Shown: positions 40,001 to 54,021 of the stretch, piece by piece
Layout of the letters: each line of letters starts with the position of its first letter
How positions within the stretch are numbered: position 1 is the first letter of the stretch
DNA from: Phytoseiulus persimilis
Lineage: Eukaryota; Arthropoda; Arachnida; Mesostigmata; Phytoseiidae
DNA: 64,000 nucleotides
Reading direction: 5' to 3'
Assembly (NCBI GenBank): GCA_037576195.1
Contig: CM075101.1
Span: 27,218,001-27,282,000, forward strand
Notes under the pieces: model-generated
Databases searched by the model: none
Seen by the model: the letters and a program-made list of their open reading frames with translations, nothing else
Told to the model about the DNA's origin: nothing
Position numbers and translations under genes: made by a program

Positions 40001-40759
40001 AGCCCCGCGGATTTTCTCTCAACTCGATTTATGGATCTCGTCGACGATCTTCCATGCATGTCTGCCAGCTTCCCGTTCTTCAGACGATGAAACAGTTAAA
40101 CCACGATACTTTCCCATTATTCAACACTCTTTTATAGGCAATGTAGAATACATTCGATATTTAGGGACTTCATCGGAAGCGGCGACTTTCGGCGTGACGA
40201 CATTCGATTGACAGACATCGCGGATTCCTCGCACATTTACTGACACGCAGGAACAGCGCGTAAGTTGCTCGCCTGCACCCTGCCTTCAGGATTCTTAGTA
40301 GGATAGGTGTGTCGGTGGGCAGTGTCGTCCGCCTGTTCGTCCTAGGAGGCACTTCATCCACGGTTCCGTCTTGATAGCACTCCCCAGAAAAAAGAGAGAG
40401 AATGATGATCATGGTGATTTCGTTTTTATACAGTGGCTGTATCCGAGAGCAGATGGAGGTGAGTCCTTGGTAGAAGCACAGTCCGGTCAATCTCGTCTTC
40501 CTATAGACACGTTGGCTCTAGTTCATACACAGTGCGACCCCATATAAATTAAACCTGCTGCTGCGGTTGACACGCTCGCACTGTTGAGATTCTCGCTATC
40601 CATCGAAGAACTCAATGAGGGAACAACACGTCGCTGCCGCGGCCGCTTTTACCCGCGGTTGCACTTCATGTTGTTGACGAATACGCCTCTGTCGATCCAT
40701 GGTGATGTTCCGCAGCACATTTCGTGGCTGTTGCTGCTGTTGTTCGTTGTTGAACACAA
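25001..40759. other. Gene-poor tract, right part
   Basis: No gene recognised up to the TOX stop codon. Contents: GTT/ATT triplets at 25248-25315, GAC triplets at 26784-26800, 26880-26899 and 31378-31420, a full CRE-type palindrome TGACGTCA at 34804-34811, and an AT-rich block at 38880-38952. The segment just below 40,760 must include the TOX 3' UTR, but I could not find a convincing poly(A) hexamer for it. Confidence 0.5.
25248..25315 (+). repeat. GTT/ATT trinucleotide-rich tract
   Basis: Interrupted runs of GTT, ATT and GTC triplets. Open frames across it show poly-Val/Ile on one strand and poly-Asn on the other, which is a low-complexity artefact rather than a protein. Confidence 0.7.
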
Positions 40760-42493
40760 TCATTGACTGACCACTGGCGGACCGGCTTGCTGTCCGCCTT
40801 GACGCTGCGTGACCCATGTACTGAAGACTTCTCTGCAATGGGACACGACGCATTCGTTTGAGCAGTATTCCTTATCCCATTCGGCACACTCCACAGCTGC
40901 ATTCCCACAACCCTTCCTCCGACACATGGGCTTGTGATTGCATCCGTCATCCTCGCTTTTAGGCGTTAACGGTGGCTCGTTGTTGTTGAGATGACCGTTC
41001 GCGAACGATTCTTTCGAGTCTTGTTGTTGTGGCTGTCGCTGTTCTACACCGTTATGCTGAACGGACTGCTGCAGATGATCGGAAGCTTCGCTTTTGATCG
41101 CGGGTGGCTGAGCTTGTGCTTGCTGGGGCGGCGGTTGCTGCTGAGCAATTTCTGATTTCATTGATTCGGGCAGCTGTTGAACGTGTATTGCCTGCGGAGC
41201 TTGTGGCAACGGTGGTTGTTGGACTTGGTGCTGCTGCTGTTGTTGTTGGGACTGGGGTTGTTGTTGGGGCGGAGCTTGAACCTGTTGAGGTTGTTGCTGC
41301 TGCTGAACGAGTTGACTGTTATCCAATTGCAATATCTGGGGTGGCTGTTGTCCTAACTGCTGCATGTGCATCTGTTGGCTCAACATTTGTTGTCCTTGTG
41401 AAACTGGAGGGTTCATTTGTACAATGGAAGCTTGCGATTGTTGAGACTGGTTCTGATGGTGTTGCTGCTGCTGTGACTGCTGTTGCTGGACCATCTGAAC
41501 GGGACCACTTGTCATCGGTACTTGAACGTTGAGCGTCGAATGGCCGGCGTACTGATTGTGCATTTGGTTAGTCGTGTTAAGATATTCTGAACCCGGCTGT
41601 TGCACCTGAAGGTTGCTGTGTTGCGCATAGATGATCTGCACGGGTTGCTGGGGCTGCTGAGCCATCTGTTGAGCGGCCCATTGCGCCGGGTGATGCTGTT
41701 CGATCATGACAGTCTGGCTGAACGTATTCTGGGGTTGATTAGGAGGCGCGCTCTGAGGCGGACTGGGCAGCGAATCTTGGCCTCCGCCAGATTGGGCCAC
41801 GAGATTGGCTTTGTACGCCGTCAGTGCTTTCAGATACTCTTTCTTGGCATCGTCGGCTTTCTGCTTGTACTGGTTTTTCTTCTCGACTTCGAGGCCCTCC
41901 CACATCGACGCCACAATTTTTGACACTTCACCGAAGCTTGCATTCGGGTTTTGACCCTTGATCGCCGCCTGTGTATCTCGGAAGAACATGGCGTATGCCG
42001 ACAACGGTTTCTTAGGCTCATTGGGGTCCTTCTTTTTCTTGGTTTGCTTTTGCTTCTTGATCGGACCGCCACCCGACGAGGTTCCATAAGAGTCTGGCGA
42101 TCCTGCCATAGGGCTCGATTCCCGCGTCAACTCTTGGACCTGTTGTTGCTGTTGGCTTTGATGTGGTTGCATATGGGGCTGAGCATTTTGCATAGTTGTT
42201 GTTGTTTGCATTGGCTGTTGTTGCATCTGAACCTGTTGTACTCCGAGATTGGTGTATTGTTGTTGGTATCCCTGATTTGGCTGCCACATATCCTGAGTGG
42301 TGAATCCCATCATATCCTGATCGGTGGTCTGGTATAGTCCGACGCCAGGACTGGTCTGCACGTAGCTCTGGGTGCTCGGCACATAGTACGATGTTGTCAC
42401 CGAATCGGCAGTTGGAGTGACAGCTGCGGTGACAGCACTCGCAAACTGGTTCAAACCGAAATCGTCGCCGAAGCTGGGCGCGTGGAATTCCAT
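40760..42493 (-). CDS. TOX: TOX-family HMG-box protein, single-exon CDS
   Basis: A nuclear DNA-binding protein of the TOX subfamily of HMG-box factors, which bend DNA and act as chromatin or transcription regulators. The 577-residue frame starts [13 protein letters not shown] and ends in TGA. A basic lysine-rich stretch (about residues 146-155) precedes one HMG box at about residues 157-228 (bases about 42025-41810), with the subfamily signatures [20 protein letters not shown] and [12 protein letters not shown]. Residues about 230-500 are low-complexity and Gln/Pro-rich. The last 60 residues carry a conserved cysteine cluster (CRRKGCGN, then [12 protein letters not shown]) seen in TOX proteins. 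The whole CDS is uninterrupted here, whereas vertebrate TOX genes are split into many exons. A pyrimidine-ended AG at 42504-42503, ten bases before the ATG, suggests a 5' UTR intron. Family is firm; which vertebrate paralogue it matches (TOX, TOX2, TOX3 or TOX4) is not decided. Confidence 0.93.
   Translation of the reverse strand: MEFHAPSFGDDFGLNQFASAVTAAVTPTADSVTTSYYVPSTQSYVQTSPGVGLYQTTDQDMMGFTTQDMWQPNQGYQQQYTNLGVQQVQMQQQPMQTTTTMQNAQPHMQPHQSQQQQQVQELTRESSPMAGSPDSYGTSSGGGPIKKQKQTKKKKDPNEPKKPLSAYAMFFRDTQAAIKGQNPNASFGEVSKIVASMWEGLEVEKKNQYKQKADDAKKEYLKALTAYKANLVAQSGGGQDSLPSPPQSAPPNQPQNTFSQTVMIEQHHPAQWAAQQMAQQPQQPVQIIYAQHSNLQVQQPGSEYLNTTNQMHNQYAGHSTLNVQVPMTSGPVQMVQQQQSQQQQHHQNQSQQSQASIVQMNPPVSQGQQMLSQQMHMQQLGQQPPQILQLDNSQLVQQQQQPQQVQAPPQQQPQSQQQQQQHQVQQPPLPQAPQAIHVQQLPESMKSEIAQQQPPPQQAQAQPPAIKSEASDHLQQSVQHNGVEQRQPQQQDSKESFANGHLNNNEPPLTPKSEDDGCNHKPMCRRKGCGNAAVECAEWDKEYCSNECVVSHCREVFSTWVTQRQGGQQAGPPVVSQ
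41810..42025 (-). other. HMG-box domain coding segment
   Basis: This is the DNA-binding HMG box inside the TOX-family gene (about residues 157-228). It begins at [12 protein letters not shown] and runs through [15 protein letters not shown]. The aromatic and hydrophobic core positions of an HMG box (Y, FF, W and Y/F) are all present and the reading frame is intact, so the domain should fold and bind DNA. Confidence 0.93.
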
Positions 42494-45131
42494 TGCTCAA
42501 AACTGACAGAAATTCACAAATCAGCCCTTTTCGTCTCCTTTCAGAGACTTAACGTAGAGTGTTCAGTATACAAGCTGGTTTGAATCGTTCAGAGGGTTGC
42601 GCTGAAGATCCTGTCGCACATGAAGGCGTTGAATCAACCAGGTATACGATTAGGCTTTGCGTTCCTAAATCCGGGGAACACGACCAGCGATGATCTCGTC
42701 GGCGGTGGGAGTGGGTATCCGAAGCGTTTGTACACGACACAGAGTTAAAACCTACCTATAGAGGACACGACTAGGGCACACTGGTCACGTTGCACACAAA
42801 ATTCCTCGATGCGGCTTGAACTCATTTCAAAGACGGAAAATGGTCGTCGAACTTGATTGGTAATCCACTGGAGAAATTGTTCGGAACGTTCGTCGAGTAC
42901 GCTTTCCGGTAAGATCCGGTAGTCCCTGAACCAACACTGGAAGTGTGTATTGGAAGACACTGCAGTCCACAAAGCTGTTCTATCACGGTTCACACTGAAA
43001 CGTCCTTCTGATGCCTGCAATATCAGACACGAGACACGACAACTCTTCGTGCTTTGCTGATCGCGGCACACAACCGACTAACAGATCCAACGAATAGACG
43101 CCGCGTTTCAATGGATCGACGCATTCTCAACACAACAAGGTCAGAAGGGGGATGCGGGCGACTGTCTTGTGGCGGAGAGAGAGAAAGCGCGTCAGCGCGA
43201 ACTTTGAATCTCGGAAAATACGAGACCGGTTCTCTCAGACACGCCATGGAAATCTCTCCGAAATCGACTTTCGCCACTCGACAGAAGAGCGAAGCTCCCT
43301 CGAACGAGATTCAGCACATCCGAAAGAGGAGACGTTTGAGCTCTGAGGATGCGAAATTAAGCCGTTTGACGAGAACTTGCGCGAGCCCGTAGCGGAACTC
43401 GGCATAGAATGTTCGCTGGGTGAGAGGGGAGCCCGCGCATATTCAAAATTGACGAAGCCGGTCCGACATCCGTCGCGTTCTCGGAGAAGTGAATCCTCCG
43501 CGGCTCCATCGTTGAGTCCGAGAGACTCGTTCGATCTTATTATGATCATTATGGTCTGTTTCAGCGCGGCTCGGCATCGAAGAGGTTATTTTGAACGAAT
43601 TTGAATCTGGAATAATTCGGTCCACAGCTGAAAATTATATAAGTCCAGGGATAACGTCATAAGTCAAGACCATTCAGAAGAACCGTAAATATATCTTTCA
43701 GCCAGGATAAATAAGGCAGGATTCTAAATTATTTTCATGGAATATCGCGTGCTGAATTGAACTTGCTGAAAACACGTGCCAGGTAGGCAATGACGATTCC
43801 TGACATGCGTATCCGAATCCTCAATGAGATCAAAGACAGGTACTGGAATATGGGCAACATTTTCGACACCCTTGCAAGAATAACGTTTCGGATTTCCTAG
43901 TTCAGTCTCGTAATTCTGCTCGAGCGATCCAATTCCCCTCGGGAGAAAGAGGCGACTTCACATCGGTGACTCTGTCGCCCACAAACTAAGCCTGGTACCA
44001 CGAATGAATGTCAGGATGCGTCTCCATATGGTAGAATAAAATGAGTAGATGAGTGGAGAAGAGCCAACCGTTGACTCACGCCTATCCTTGCGGATACTAT
44101 AATCGGGAGTCACCCGATCGCGTTCCTGGTTCATGGATTTGGAAACTAGTTTGGTTATGGAGAGGAATCGACCGAGAGGAAGATACTCGCTTGTTATACT
44201 ATAAAACGATAGACCTCTCGACAGCTCGATATTGCGTCCCTCCAAGTACAGCGTTCAAGGGGGTCAGGGGCGAATGTCGAGCGGAGAAGCTTGCAAGCTT
44301 CATAGACCGTGTGAGCGACTTGATTCCAAGGAACTGACGAGGGACGGCGAGCTCACTTGCTCACCCACCCGTTAAACGATAACTGACTTCCCGTTTAATG
44401 AGGTCCGTTTTTACTCACTGCCGCGCATGGATTCGAAATTAGAACACTGAAAAAGTGAGAAATCTTAGTTTATCTTCAGCTGTGATTGTGAGTGAGAAAA
44501 GAGAGAAAAATGAGGTCTCTTTTTGTTAACCGGTAGGTCGTTTATTCCGGGACTTCTTTTCTAATAGAGGAGACAACGTGTTGCGTGGGATTGGGGGCTC
44601 AAGTGTTTCACTGTCTGAGCGTCTGCAGAGCACATCCTATTCACACCGCTGCTAGGTGGTATTATTCGAAACGTTGAACAACCGAACACCTCCAGTAGCC
44701 TATGGACCCTCAGGATAAGAGTCAGAAGCAGCGTCATGGCATTCATCGCCTCGATTGAATGATCGACTTAGTATCTCTCTCATGTCCAAGTCAAAGAGTT
44801 CAATGAGTTCGCCGAGAAACTATCCGGCGTTGGTTGTGGCCATTAGGAGCTGATTCTGCGATCCCAGTGTATGAAGCTGCTCTAATATCTCGTTCTCAAC
44901 GCTGGCGTCGTGAACTCTCGGACTAGCCATTCTGACCCACTGATGATAAGGCGCTCTCAGCGTGCGAAACGCCAAGATCGACGATTTACCACCTGTGATT
45001 TATTGTTCTCAAAATAATCGATTTCGGTTCACTCCAATCTGAGGCCGGATCGATGGCAATGAGGGACCGACGCCGCATCATTCCTCTCCATCCTCGCCAT
45101 CAGGTAATGGTCTCAAGAAGCAATCTTCTGC
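42494..45131. other. Divergent intergenic/promoter region between TOX and the oxidase
   Basis: The start codons of two divergent genes face away from this 2.6 kb interval, so it should hold both 5' UTRs and promoters. A donor-like minus-strand site near 42757 (CTATAG|GTAGG) together with the acceptor at 42504-42503 could delimit a 5' UTR intron of TOX. Open frames inside are short and unlike known proteins. Confidence 0.45.
43636..43643 (+). promoter_or_regulatory. TATA-like element TATATAAG
   Basis: A good TATA-box match on the plus strand, within the divergent interval and about 1.5 kb upstream of the oxidase start codon. It could serve the oxidase if there is a 5' UTR intron. Such matches arise by chance in AT-rich DNA, and no initiator or transcript evidence is available. 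Confidence 0.18.
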
Positions 45132-48034
<2,903 letters not shown>

Positions 48035-48602
48035 CCCAGGACAGGAACCTCATTTTCGAAGCGAACCGATCCTTTCCTGGCAATAACTTCGTCTCTCATG
48101 AGACTCTCTGGAGGCAAACGATATGGGACTTGAAACTGCCGCGAAATGAAGTTGAGAATCCACTCGCGGCTCGATCCGAATGCAACACTGAGAACAGCAC
48201 TCTCGACCTGGCCGAGCTCAAGTCGTTGAAGGATGCGATGTGCATTCCACAACAGTCGAAACGGGTTCCTCGGACAATGACGAGAAGACAAGGACTCGGG
48301 GAAATATTTCGGAACTGAAGCCACCTTCGTCACGAAGCCAACTCGAAATCGCCCATGTGCTGAAGGGGCTGGCTCATGAGTCATGTACAGCAAATCAGTT
48401 TCCAGTCTATCGAACATGGATTGCGATTTTTGCTTGTTCAGGAGTGTGAGTTGCGGAGGCGATCGTGATTTAGGATGTCCACTTTTGATCAATTACAGCT
48501 CTGTATGTAATTACCTAGTAACGGGGCAGATCGGGGTCTCATACAGACGTCTTGACCAGGTCCTCGTTGAGCGATGTAAACTAATTGAAGATGCTAGACT
48601 CT

Positions 48603-48608
48603 AATAAA
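48603..48608 (+). terminator. Poly(A) signal AATAAA, oxidase gene
   Basis: A canonical AATAAA lies about 570 bases downstream of the oxidase stop codon and is followed by a T/GT-rich stretch, as expected for a cleavage and polyadenylation site. It is the first clear signal on this strand after the gene. Confidence 0.6.
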
Positions 48609-48638
48609 TGCAACCGTTGAGAATGTTACTCGTGTTAT

Positions 48639-48644
48639 TTTATT
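48639..48644 (-). terminator. Poly(A) signal AATAAA, NELF-C/D gene
   Basis: AATAAA on the minus strand (TTTATT on plus), about 300 bases beyond the NELF-C/D stop codon. It lies only about 30 bases from the plus-strand signal of the convergent oxidase gene, so the two transcripts probably end in the same short interval. Confidence 0.6.
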
Positions 48645-48942
48645 GTACAGTTCACGGGAGTAGCGCTCATCAAAGAGGGTCCCTTCATGTGCGGTACTCG
48701 CGAGAAACACGGACTCCCCATCTTTCTGATTCGGTTCACACCCTCAGAATACCTTGATTTCCCCTCGGAGAGTTTTCAACTGAGCTTCACATTGATTTCT
48801 GAGTGCAGCTTCTCAGCATCTATGGCTGCCTCCCCCAAAACACTCGCAATACTCACAGGACGCGTTCAAATATGGATGGATGCGAATTTATTTCTCACCG
48901 TATGGGCCATCAACCTTATGTGTTACGAGCTCAAGTTCTCTC

Positions 48943-50727
48943 TTAGGGTTTCCCAATCACCTGGTTCGCCTGCTGAATGAACTGCGCCACAAGATCGGGT
49001 CCTTCCTGTGACGGGGGGAGGTTTCCGGTGATCTCTTCATTCCGAACAAGGGGAAGGAAGACCGTGACGAATTCCTGAGTGAAAGGCGGACTGATGATCT
49101 CAAGAAGCTCTGTGACAAAATATCGAATCAATGAAATATCAGTGTCCTGTCTCTGATACAACGCAGTGATGTAATTGAGGACTGGGAGAACGCAGCCTCT
49201 GCACACAAGGTGTATCATTCTGTCCAGAAGCATTTTCCTGATTTCTATCAAAACGAGAACGTCAAGTTCTGCATCGAAGGGTTTCTCAAACAAATCACTA
49301 TACAGTTTCAGCAAGCGATCGTGTAGCGTCGGTTGGCATATCGCAACTTCGTCGAGCAGAGCGAAATGCATGGGAACGTGCTCTGTATTCAATTTGAAGT
49401 ACGAAGCTTCATTCACGATATATCGAGCCCAGTGTATAGCGGCCATCGCCATCACCGGAAGCTGGACACAGTCGAAGAGGATCGGAAGATCGCTAACTTT
49501 CGGCTCGGCGCAGATCGAGCACATCTGCTCGATGGACTCTTGAGTGCGAACGAGTTCATCTTTGTTGAGAACAGGTGCTCGCCTGGGGCCCTTTTTTGTT
49601 GTTTGTTCGAACACACTGGATGCGTAAGCAAGCAGGAAAATGTATTTGGGCTTGTGATCGGGATTGACTTTGGAGCCCGGTTTGAAAAGTGCATCGAGCA
49701 AAAGTTCGAGGAGAGTCGGTTCTCGTATCAAGTCGACTGGCGGTGGATCGCTAGATTTGTAAAGGTTGTATAGTATGGTAACATCGGCTGGGTTGAGAGC
49801 ATTTTTCCCAAGCATAGCAGCCATAGCTTGACAGGCTTTGGGATGTCTCGTCAACGCACCGCTCAGAGCCATGGCTATCGGAGTCGTATCACGAGTCGGT
49901 CTGCTCCTCTTCCTGATTTCGTGAGCCAAGCGTTTTGCTGATGCACCTCCTCGAGATAGGCCTTCGAGACTCAGTGCATGGAGCAAGCATTGAGCGTAGA
50001 GATAGGTGTGCTCGCCGTGACCGATTAGTTTGGCTAGTTCCGCCAGACGTTCCTCGTTGGGAGGTTTTTCCAAACACCCGCTCAGAGCTGTCCGCAGAAC
50101 TCTCGCGAACACCTCGAGTTGTTGGGAAGCGGTGGATATTGATGTGATTTCCGCTTGGAACCCAGCGTCGGAGATCAGTTTGATAGTGAAGTTCAACATC
50201 AGACAGTCTGGGTATTCCTCGGCGAGACTATAAATGAGTTTTCTCCAAGCCGGATGATCGATCATCTGAGCCAGCCAGGCTGGGGTCTCTCCTTCCCCGT
50301 CGAAAATTGCGGCGTCAGCTTTCGATGGCTCGAAGTGACGGACCAACATATTCTTGAGCTGAGACTCCACCAGCGCTTGAACCTGCGGAGAGTGGAACAT
50401 TCTCAATGAGAGCAGGAAGTTCCGTTTGTAAACGTCGAGTCGGAAACCCGTCGCGGGAGGAATGACTGGGATGGGGATAGGAAGCTATCCTGAGCGTACC
50501 TCTTTGATTTCCATCCCTGACATGATAAGCCATTCTGCCAGAAGATTTGCAGTTTGAGCAACAGCATGATAGTTCCCTATCAGGAGATCCACAGCTTTCT
50601 CTGGATCCCCACCGTTTTGTAGAAAATGCTTCAGGGTTCCGAAGATCGTCGGTTCCATGATGGAGTCACGTGACCCAAGAAGGGACTCGAACTCCTGAAC
50701 CGAAGTGGCTTCCATCGGAGAATCCAT
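48943..50727 (-). CDS. NELFCD: Negative elongation factor C/D (TH1), 2 coding exons
   Basis: A subunit of the nuclear NELF complex, which with DSIF holds RNA polymerase II in promoter-proximal pausing. Coding exons are 50727-50500 and 50382-48943. The donor GAG|GTACGC and the acceptor CCGCAG|GTT join in phase 0 and give 555 residues, close to the roughly 580-590 of animal orthologues. Conserved blocks include SIMEPTIFGTLKHF, AVAQTANLLAEWLI, EGETPAWLAQMI, CLMLNFTIKLISDAG, LNPADVTILY, DPPPVDLIREP and TDISLIRYFVTELLE near the C-terminus. The protein is all-helical with no membrane segment or signal peptide. An AG acceptor lies just before the ATG (exon would begin at 50731), so the mRNA has an upstream exon, perhaps the one at 51413-51121. 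Assignment is firm; the exact N-terminus is not. Confidence 0.95.
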
Positions 50728-51120
50728 TATTCTGGAAGAAAGCCAATCGCGCTCAGGTAAGCATAAGAGAACGGGCCTTGATGGTAATTCCTAGGATCTG
50801 TCATTAGGATAATGCGGACACGTGGAAGGGGTCCCCTCTAATATTCCAGACCGTGTTGCTTCGAAAACGCGTGAGTTTGAATTGCTATTCCTGACAAAGC
50901 GAGTTGAACGATTTCAGCGGCGGGATAAAACCGGTTAGTGGCGCGCTCCAAACGCTCAGACATGGCGAAACCGTGAAATTCGTTCCAAACAGAGATCAGA
51001 CGATGTTATGTACGACAAATTTTCAGGCTACGGCTCTTGATGAGAGGTGTGAACTGGAGAGACTCTCGGGAGCCTGCTGCTCCCTGTTGCTTCTGGGATC
51101 ATCAAATTCAAACAGCTCAC

Positions 51121-51413
51121 CTGAGAAGCTGAAGAGATTTCGAAGTAGGTTCAATTATAACACCACCGGAATCGGGGAAACTCTCTGGACTTAGCCTAAT
51201 TTGTCTTGATGGGTCGGCTTCGAATTCAATATAGTTGTCTTCATTATCTCTTTTCGATTGCTGTTGTTCCAGTCGCGTATGAGCTTTTGCTGTCACGTCG
51301 GTACATTCGGAGCGTTGTGGAACCGAGAGCGTAACGCATTTGTGTGTATCGATACAGCCATCAGATTTTGAGCCGTTCTGGGACGGATGCGAAAGAATCA
51401 TTTGCAGGAGCAC
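51121..51413 (-). other. Candidate upstream exon of NELF-C/D or of another gene
   Basis: An open minus-strand frame of about 98 codons ends exactly at the consensus donor CTCAG|GTGAGC (exon end 51121). If joined to the acceptor before the NELF-C/D ATG (exon start 50731, intron about 389 bp), the frame is kept and reads straight into that protein. The peptide is acidic and Ser/Gln-rich (for example KRDNEDNYIEFEADPSRQI) with no domain I recognise. Known NELF-C/D N-termini are shorter, so it could instead be a 5' UTR exon or part of a separate gene. Frame agreement alone has a one-in-three chance. Confidence 0.3.
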
Positions 51414-51777
51414 TGTGTATCAGTGTGCTCCTTAGCGGCTTCACCACATGACGGAATAAAACTGAATAATGGGAGTTTCTCCGATTCGAGCGTCTATTGC
51501 ATTGCTGAGGCATTCTAAGATTATTCTAAAAGGGAAAATACTCATATTCTCGTGAGCTACATCAAGCCGGCGCCAAACTGAAGCAACTCTCGTCTGTTTC
51601 CCCGCAATCATCTCGCTGGTTACGGTAGATTAGCTGAAGATTCTACATAACGAAGGGCTAACTCTCTTTTTTTTTGCAGAATCGTAGCGCGAAAAATTGA
51701 ATAGAAGATCCCCAACGGAATCCGGAAACACTCGACCTAGGCTTGAAATCGTCAACTCTCGAGACTAGGCTCTGCAA

Positions 51778-51857
51778 CGGTTATTTAACCGCAATAACCG
51801 CAAATATTTAGCGGCTTTTAACCGCGATAACCGCGAGCGAATTGCGGTGATAACCGC
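51778..51857. repeat. AACCGC motif array
   Basis: Five direct AACCGC copies (51787, 51796, 51820, 51829, 51852), one inverted GCGGT (51844) and a leading CGGTTA (51778) within 80 bases. Two pairs are spaced exactly 9 bases apart. The leading CGGTTATT forms an inverted repeat with the following AATAACCG. It resembles subterminal transposase-binding repeats of hAT elements; AACCGCA also fits the Runt/RUNX consensus. No second terminal repeat was found. Confidence 0.5.
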
Positions 51858-53618
51858 ATTTAGCCGCAGTTTTCTGAAACGTATGATTTTTCGAGGAAGC
51901 GTCGCGTTTCATGAGCGTACTCTGGCTGGGAATCTGGACTTAGGTGCTGAGCGATTGGAGAGAAATGAATTGCTTCTCGAACTGTGACATCTTGTGTGAT
52001 GACTCCCGTTAAACGAAGTTCGTACACGCTTCCGAAAGCCGGACCTGGCTAGCGATTATACCTGGACATATCACACATCAGGAACAGCCTCCCCATGTCC
52101 CAATCATGTTCAAGGAATCGATGAGCCAGCATCGGAAGCGAGAGGCTCAATCTTCCAGAGCTTTGCGCATTTGGTAGGATCAGGGAACAGAGCACAGCGG
52201 AAGTAGCTATTGTGTGGGTTGCACCCCCGTTGGAAGGCCTCGATAAAAGAATTGTGATGAAGTCCTACCTGAAAACTGCTACCTCTCGTGCACTGGTCGG
52301 AACGGAGGACATACGCCCTTTTCAACTACGATAACGGTGATATCGAAGCCGGGAGCAGTAATTTGGAGCCAGACAAAAATTGGAAGCACCTCAAAAGATG
52401 ACCTCGAGGATTCACAATGAAAAAAAAACTCGAGAATCAGGACGTGGAACCACGTGAGTCATCTCAACCCAACAAGGGAGCATGCCTTTGGGCGCTCTTT
52501 GCTCGTGAAACCGTGCAGAAATCGGCGCCAATTCCAGAGTTTGCGAAACTACCTCAGCGGATCGTGAGGAGTTGAACTCGAAACTGCTGACTGCATTCAT
52601 CGGACGGGGGGCTTCACAATACAAGATGATCTCTCTGGCATCAGGATAATTTACCAAGGATTTCGTGACTTGAGATGTTCAACCAATGTCCCCGGCCCCA
52701 TCTGATCGAGTTGTAACAAACGAGTCTTTATGAGTCTTTGTCATATTTCCCGGGTGAAATCTGTCATGATTAGAGAGTTTCATTTGAATCGATCCTGTCC
52801 ATGAAGTTCAATGACTTTCTGATCTGAGATGATTCCAGACTCGCAGAGCGATTTCGTGAAAGCACTTTGAGAACCACAGAGACGACGCTTACTGGAAACA
52901 AGTTTGAATCCGATCGATATCTGAACAACTTCTCGACCAAAGAGATGAGACATTCACGATAGATAGTAGAGTGGACTACTCAGATAAAGAGCAGTAGTCC
53001 AGGGACACGCTCTCTTTGGGAGCCGCGGTGTCTCCCGTGGAATCCATGGTTTGCAGCCAGAGGAAGCCAGAGTTCGCCGATTTCATGCTTGCTGACGGTT
53101 TACAGCCCTCGAAAGAGATATTACCGATCCTCGCTGTTCCGTGTCCCAGGTCTTGGCGCGTCGCTCCCCGGGGACGACGAACAGCCCGCTGAGTAGGCTG
53201 TTCTCGGTTCAGAAACATCCACACCACGCGGACAAAGGAACCTCTGGAATCCGGAGCAACTGTGAACGAATGAACCAGGTGCCCCCCTCCTCGGACTTCG
53301 AAGTGATTGCTGGGCAGGCTTCCGATTCGAAGAGGGACGGGCGAGATACGGTGTCGATTGAGTTTGCAAGTCTGACACTAGCTGCATGGTCACAGCATTG
53401 CATGTGCACCAGTCATTTACCGAAACCCTCACCGGAGAAAAACATTTTTTTTCCAACGAATCCATGACGGATCGGTGAAGTGCCTATCGTGATTCACAAT
53501 CATCAATATCCACACTTACCCCCGATTTGGAACCGATATTCGGCTTCTCTCAAGCAGGGATTTAGCAACTCAAGATACTAGGTTCGCGATGCTTCCTTAT
53601 GACAATGACGATTCCTCC

Positions 53619-53624
53619 TTTATT
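53619..53624 (-). terminator. Possible poly(A) signal of the Mcr-like gene
   Basis: AATAAA on the minus strand (TTTATT on plus) about 400 bases past the Mcr-like stop codon. It is the first canonical hexamer I see downstream on that strand; no transcript data support it. Confidence 0.4.
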
Positions 53625-54021
53625 TGTTTCGAAGGGAACATCGTTGATTCTTCGGATAGTATTTACAAAAATATTGCTCCGTTTTCTCGATCCTCCAGTT
53701 CGCGGCGTCAGTGGACGCTTATTCGTAGCTCACGGATTGGGTGGTCAAATTCTTCTCTGTCCCTCAATATACACAGGGAGCGATTCGAGTCGTCCCATTG
53801 GGACGTATAGAATTCGGAATATGATGAATACCATTTGACAACATCGCGATGTTGACCACTGAGGGCTGAAGCGCGGTACGCTTTCGAAAACTCATGTGAA
53901 AATGCCGAGCTGTGTCCTTGAAAAGTAACGCCACACGTATGTACATCCACGCTCTCACACATCATCTCATTTCGCATCTCATCATCGCTTCACTCTGATC
54001 CTTGCGGTTCTATGAGTAATT

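Larger units (their letters stand above)
48035..48942. other. Convergent 3' UTR interval
   Basis: Between the oxidase stop and the NELF-C/D stop I see no coding segment with family similarity. The interval is explained by the two 3' UTRs, with opposing poly(A) signals near 48.60-48.64 kb. Short open frames on both strands look like chance. Confidence 0.6.
50728..54021. other. Interval between NELF-C/D and Mcr-like genes
   Basis: Holds the candidate upstream exon at 51413-51121, the AACCGC motif array at 51778-51857, the presumed Mcr 3' UTR (to about 53.6 kb), and a stretch at about 52.1-53.5 kb in which several frames on both strands read like protein (for example minus 52657-52412, and plus frames near 52.25-52.42 kb). 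I could not build one consistent gene model there. Confidence 0.4.

Noticed and set aside
41104-41532. A 142-codon plus-strand frame opposite the TOX-family gene
   Set aside because: It is the antisense shadow of the Gln-rich coding sequence; the Ala/Val/Leu-rich peptide follows from complementing CAG/CAA-type codons.
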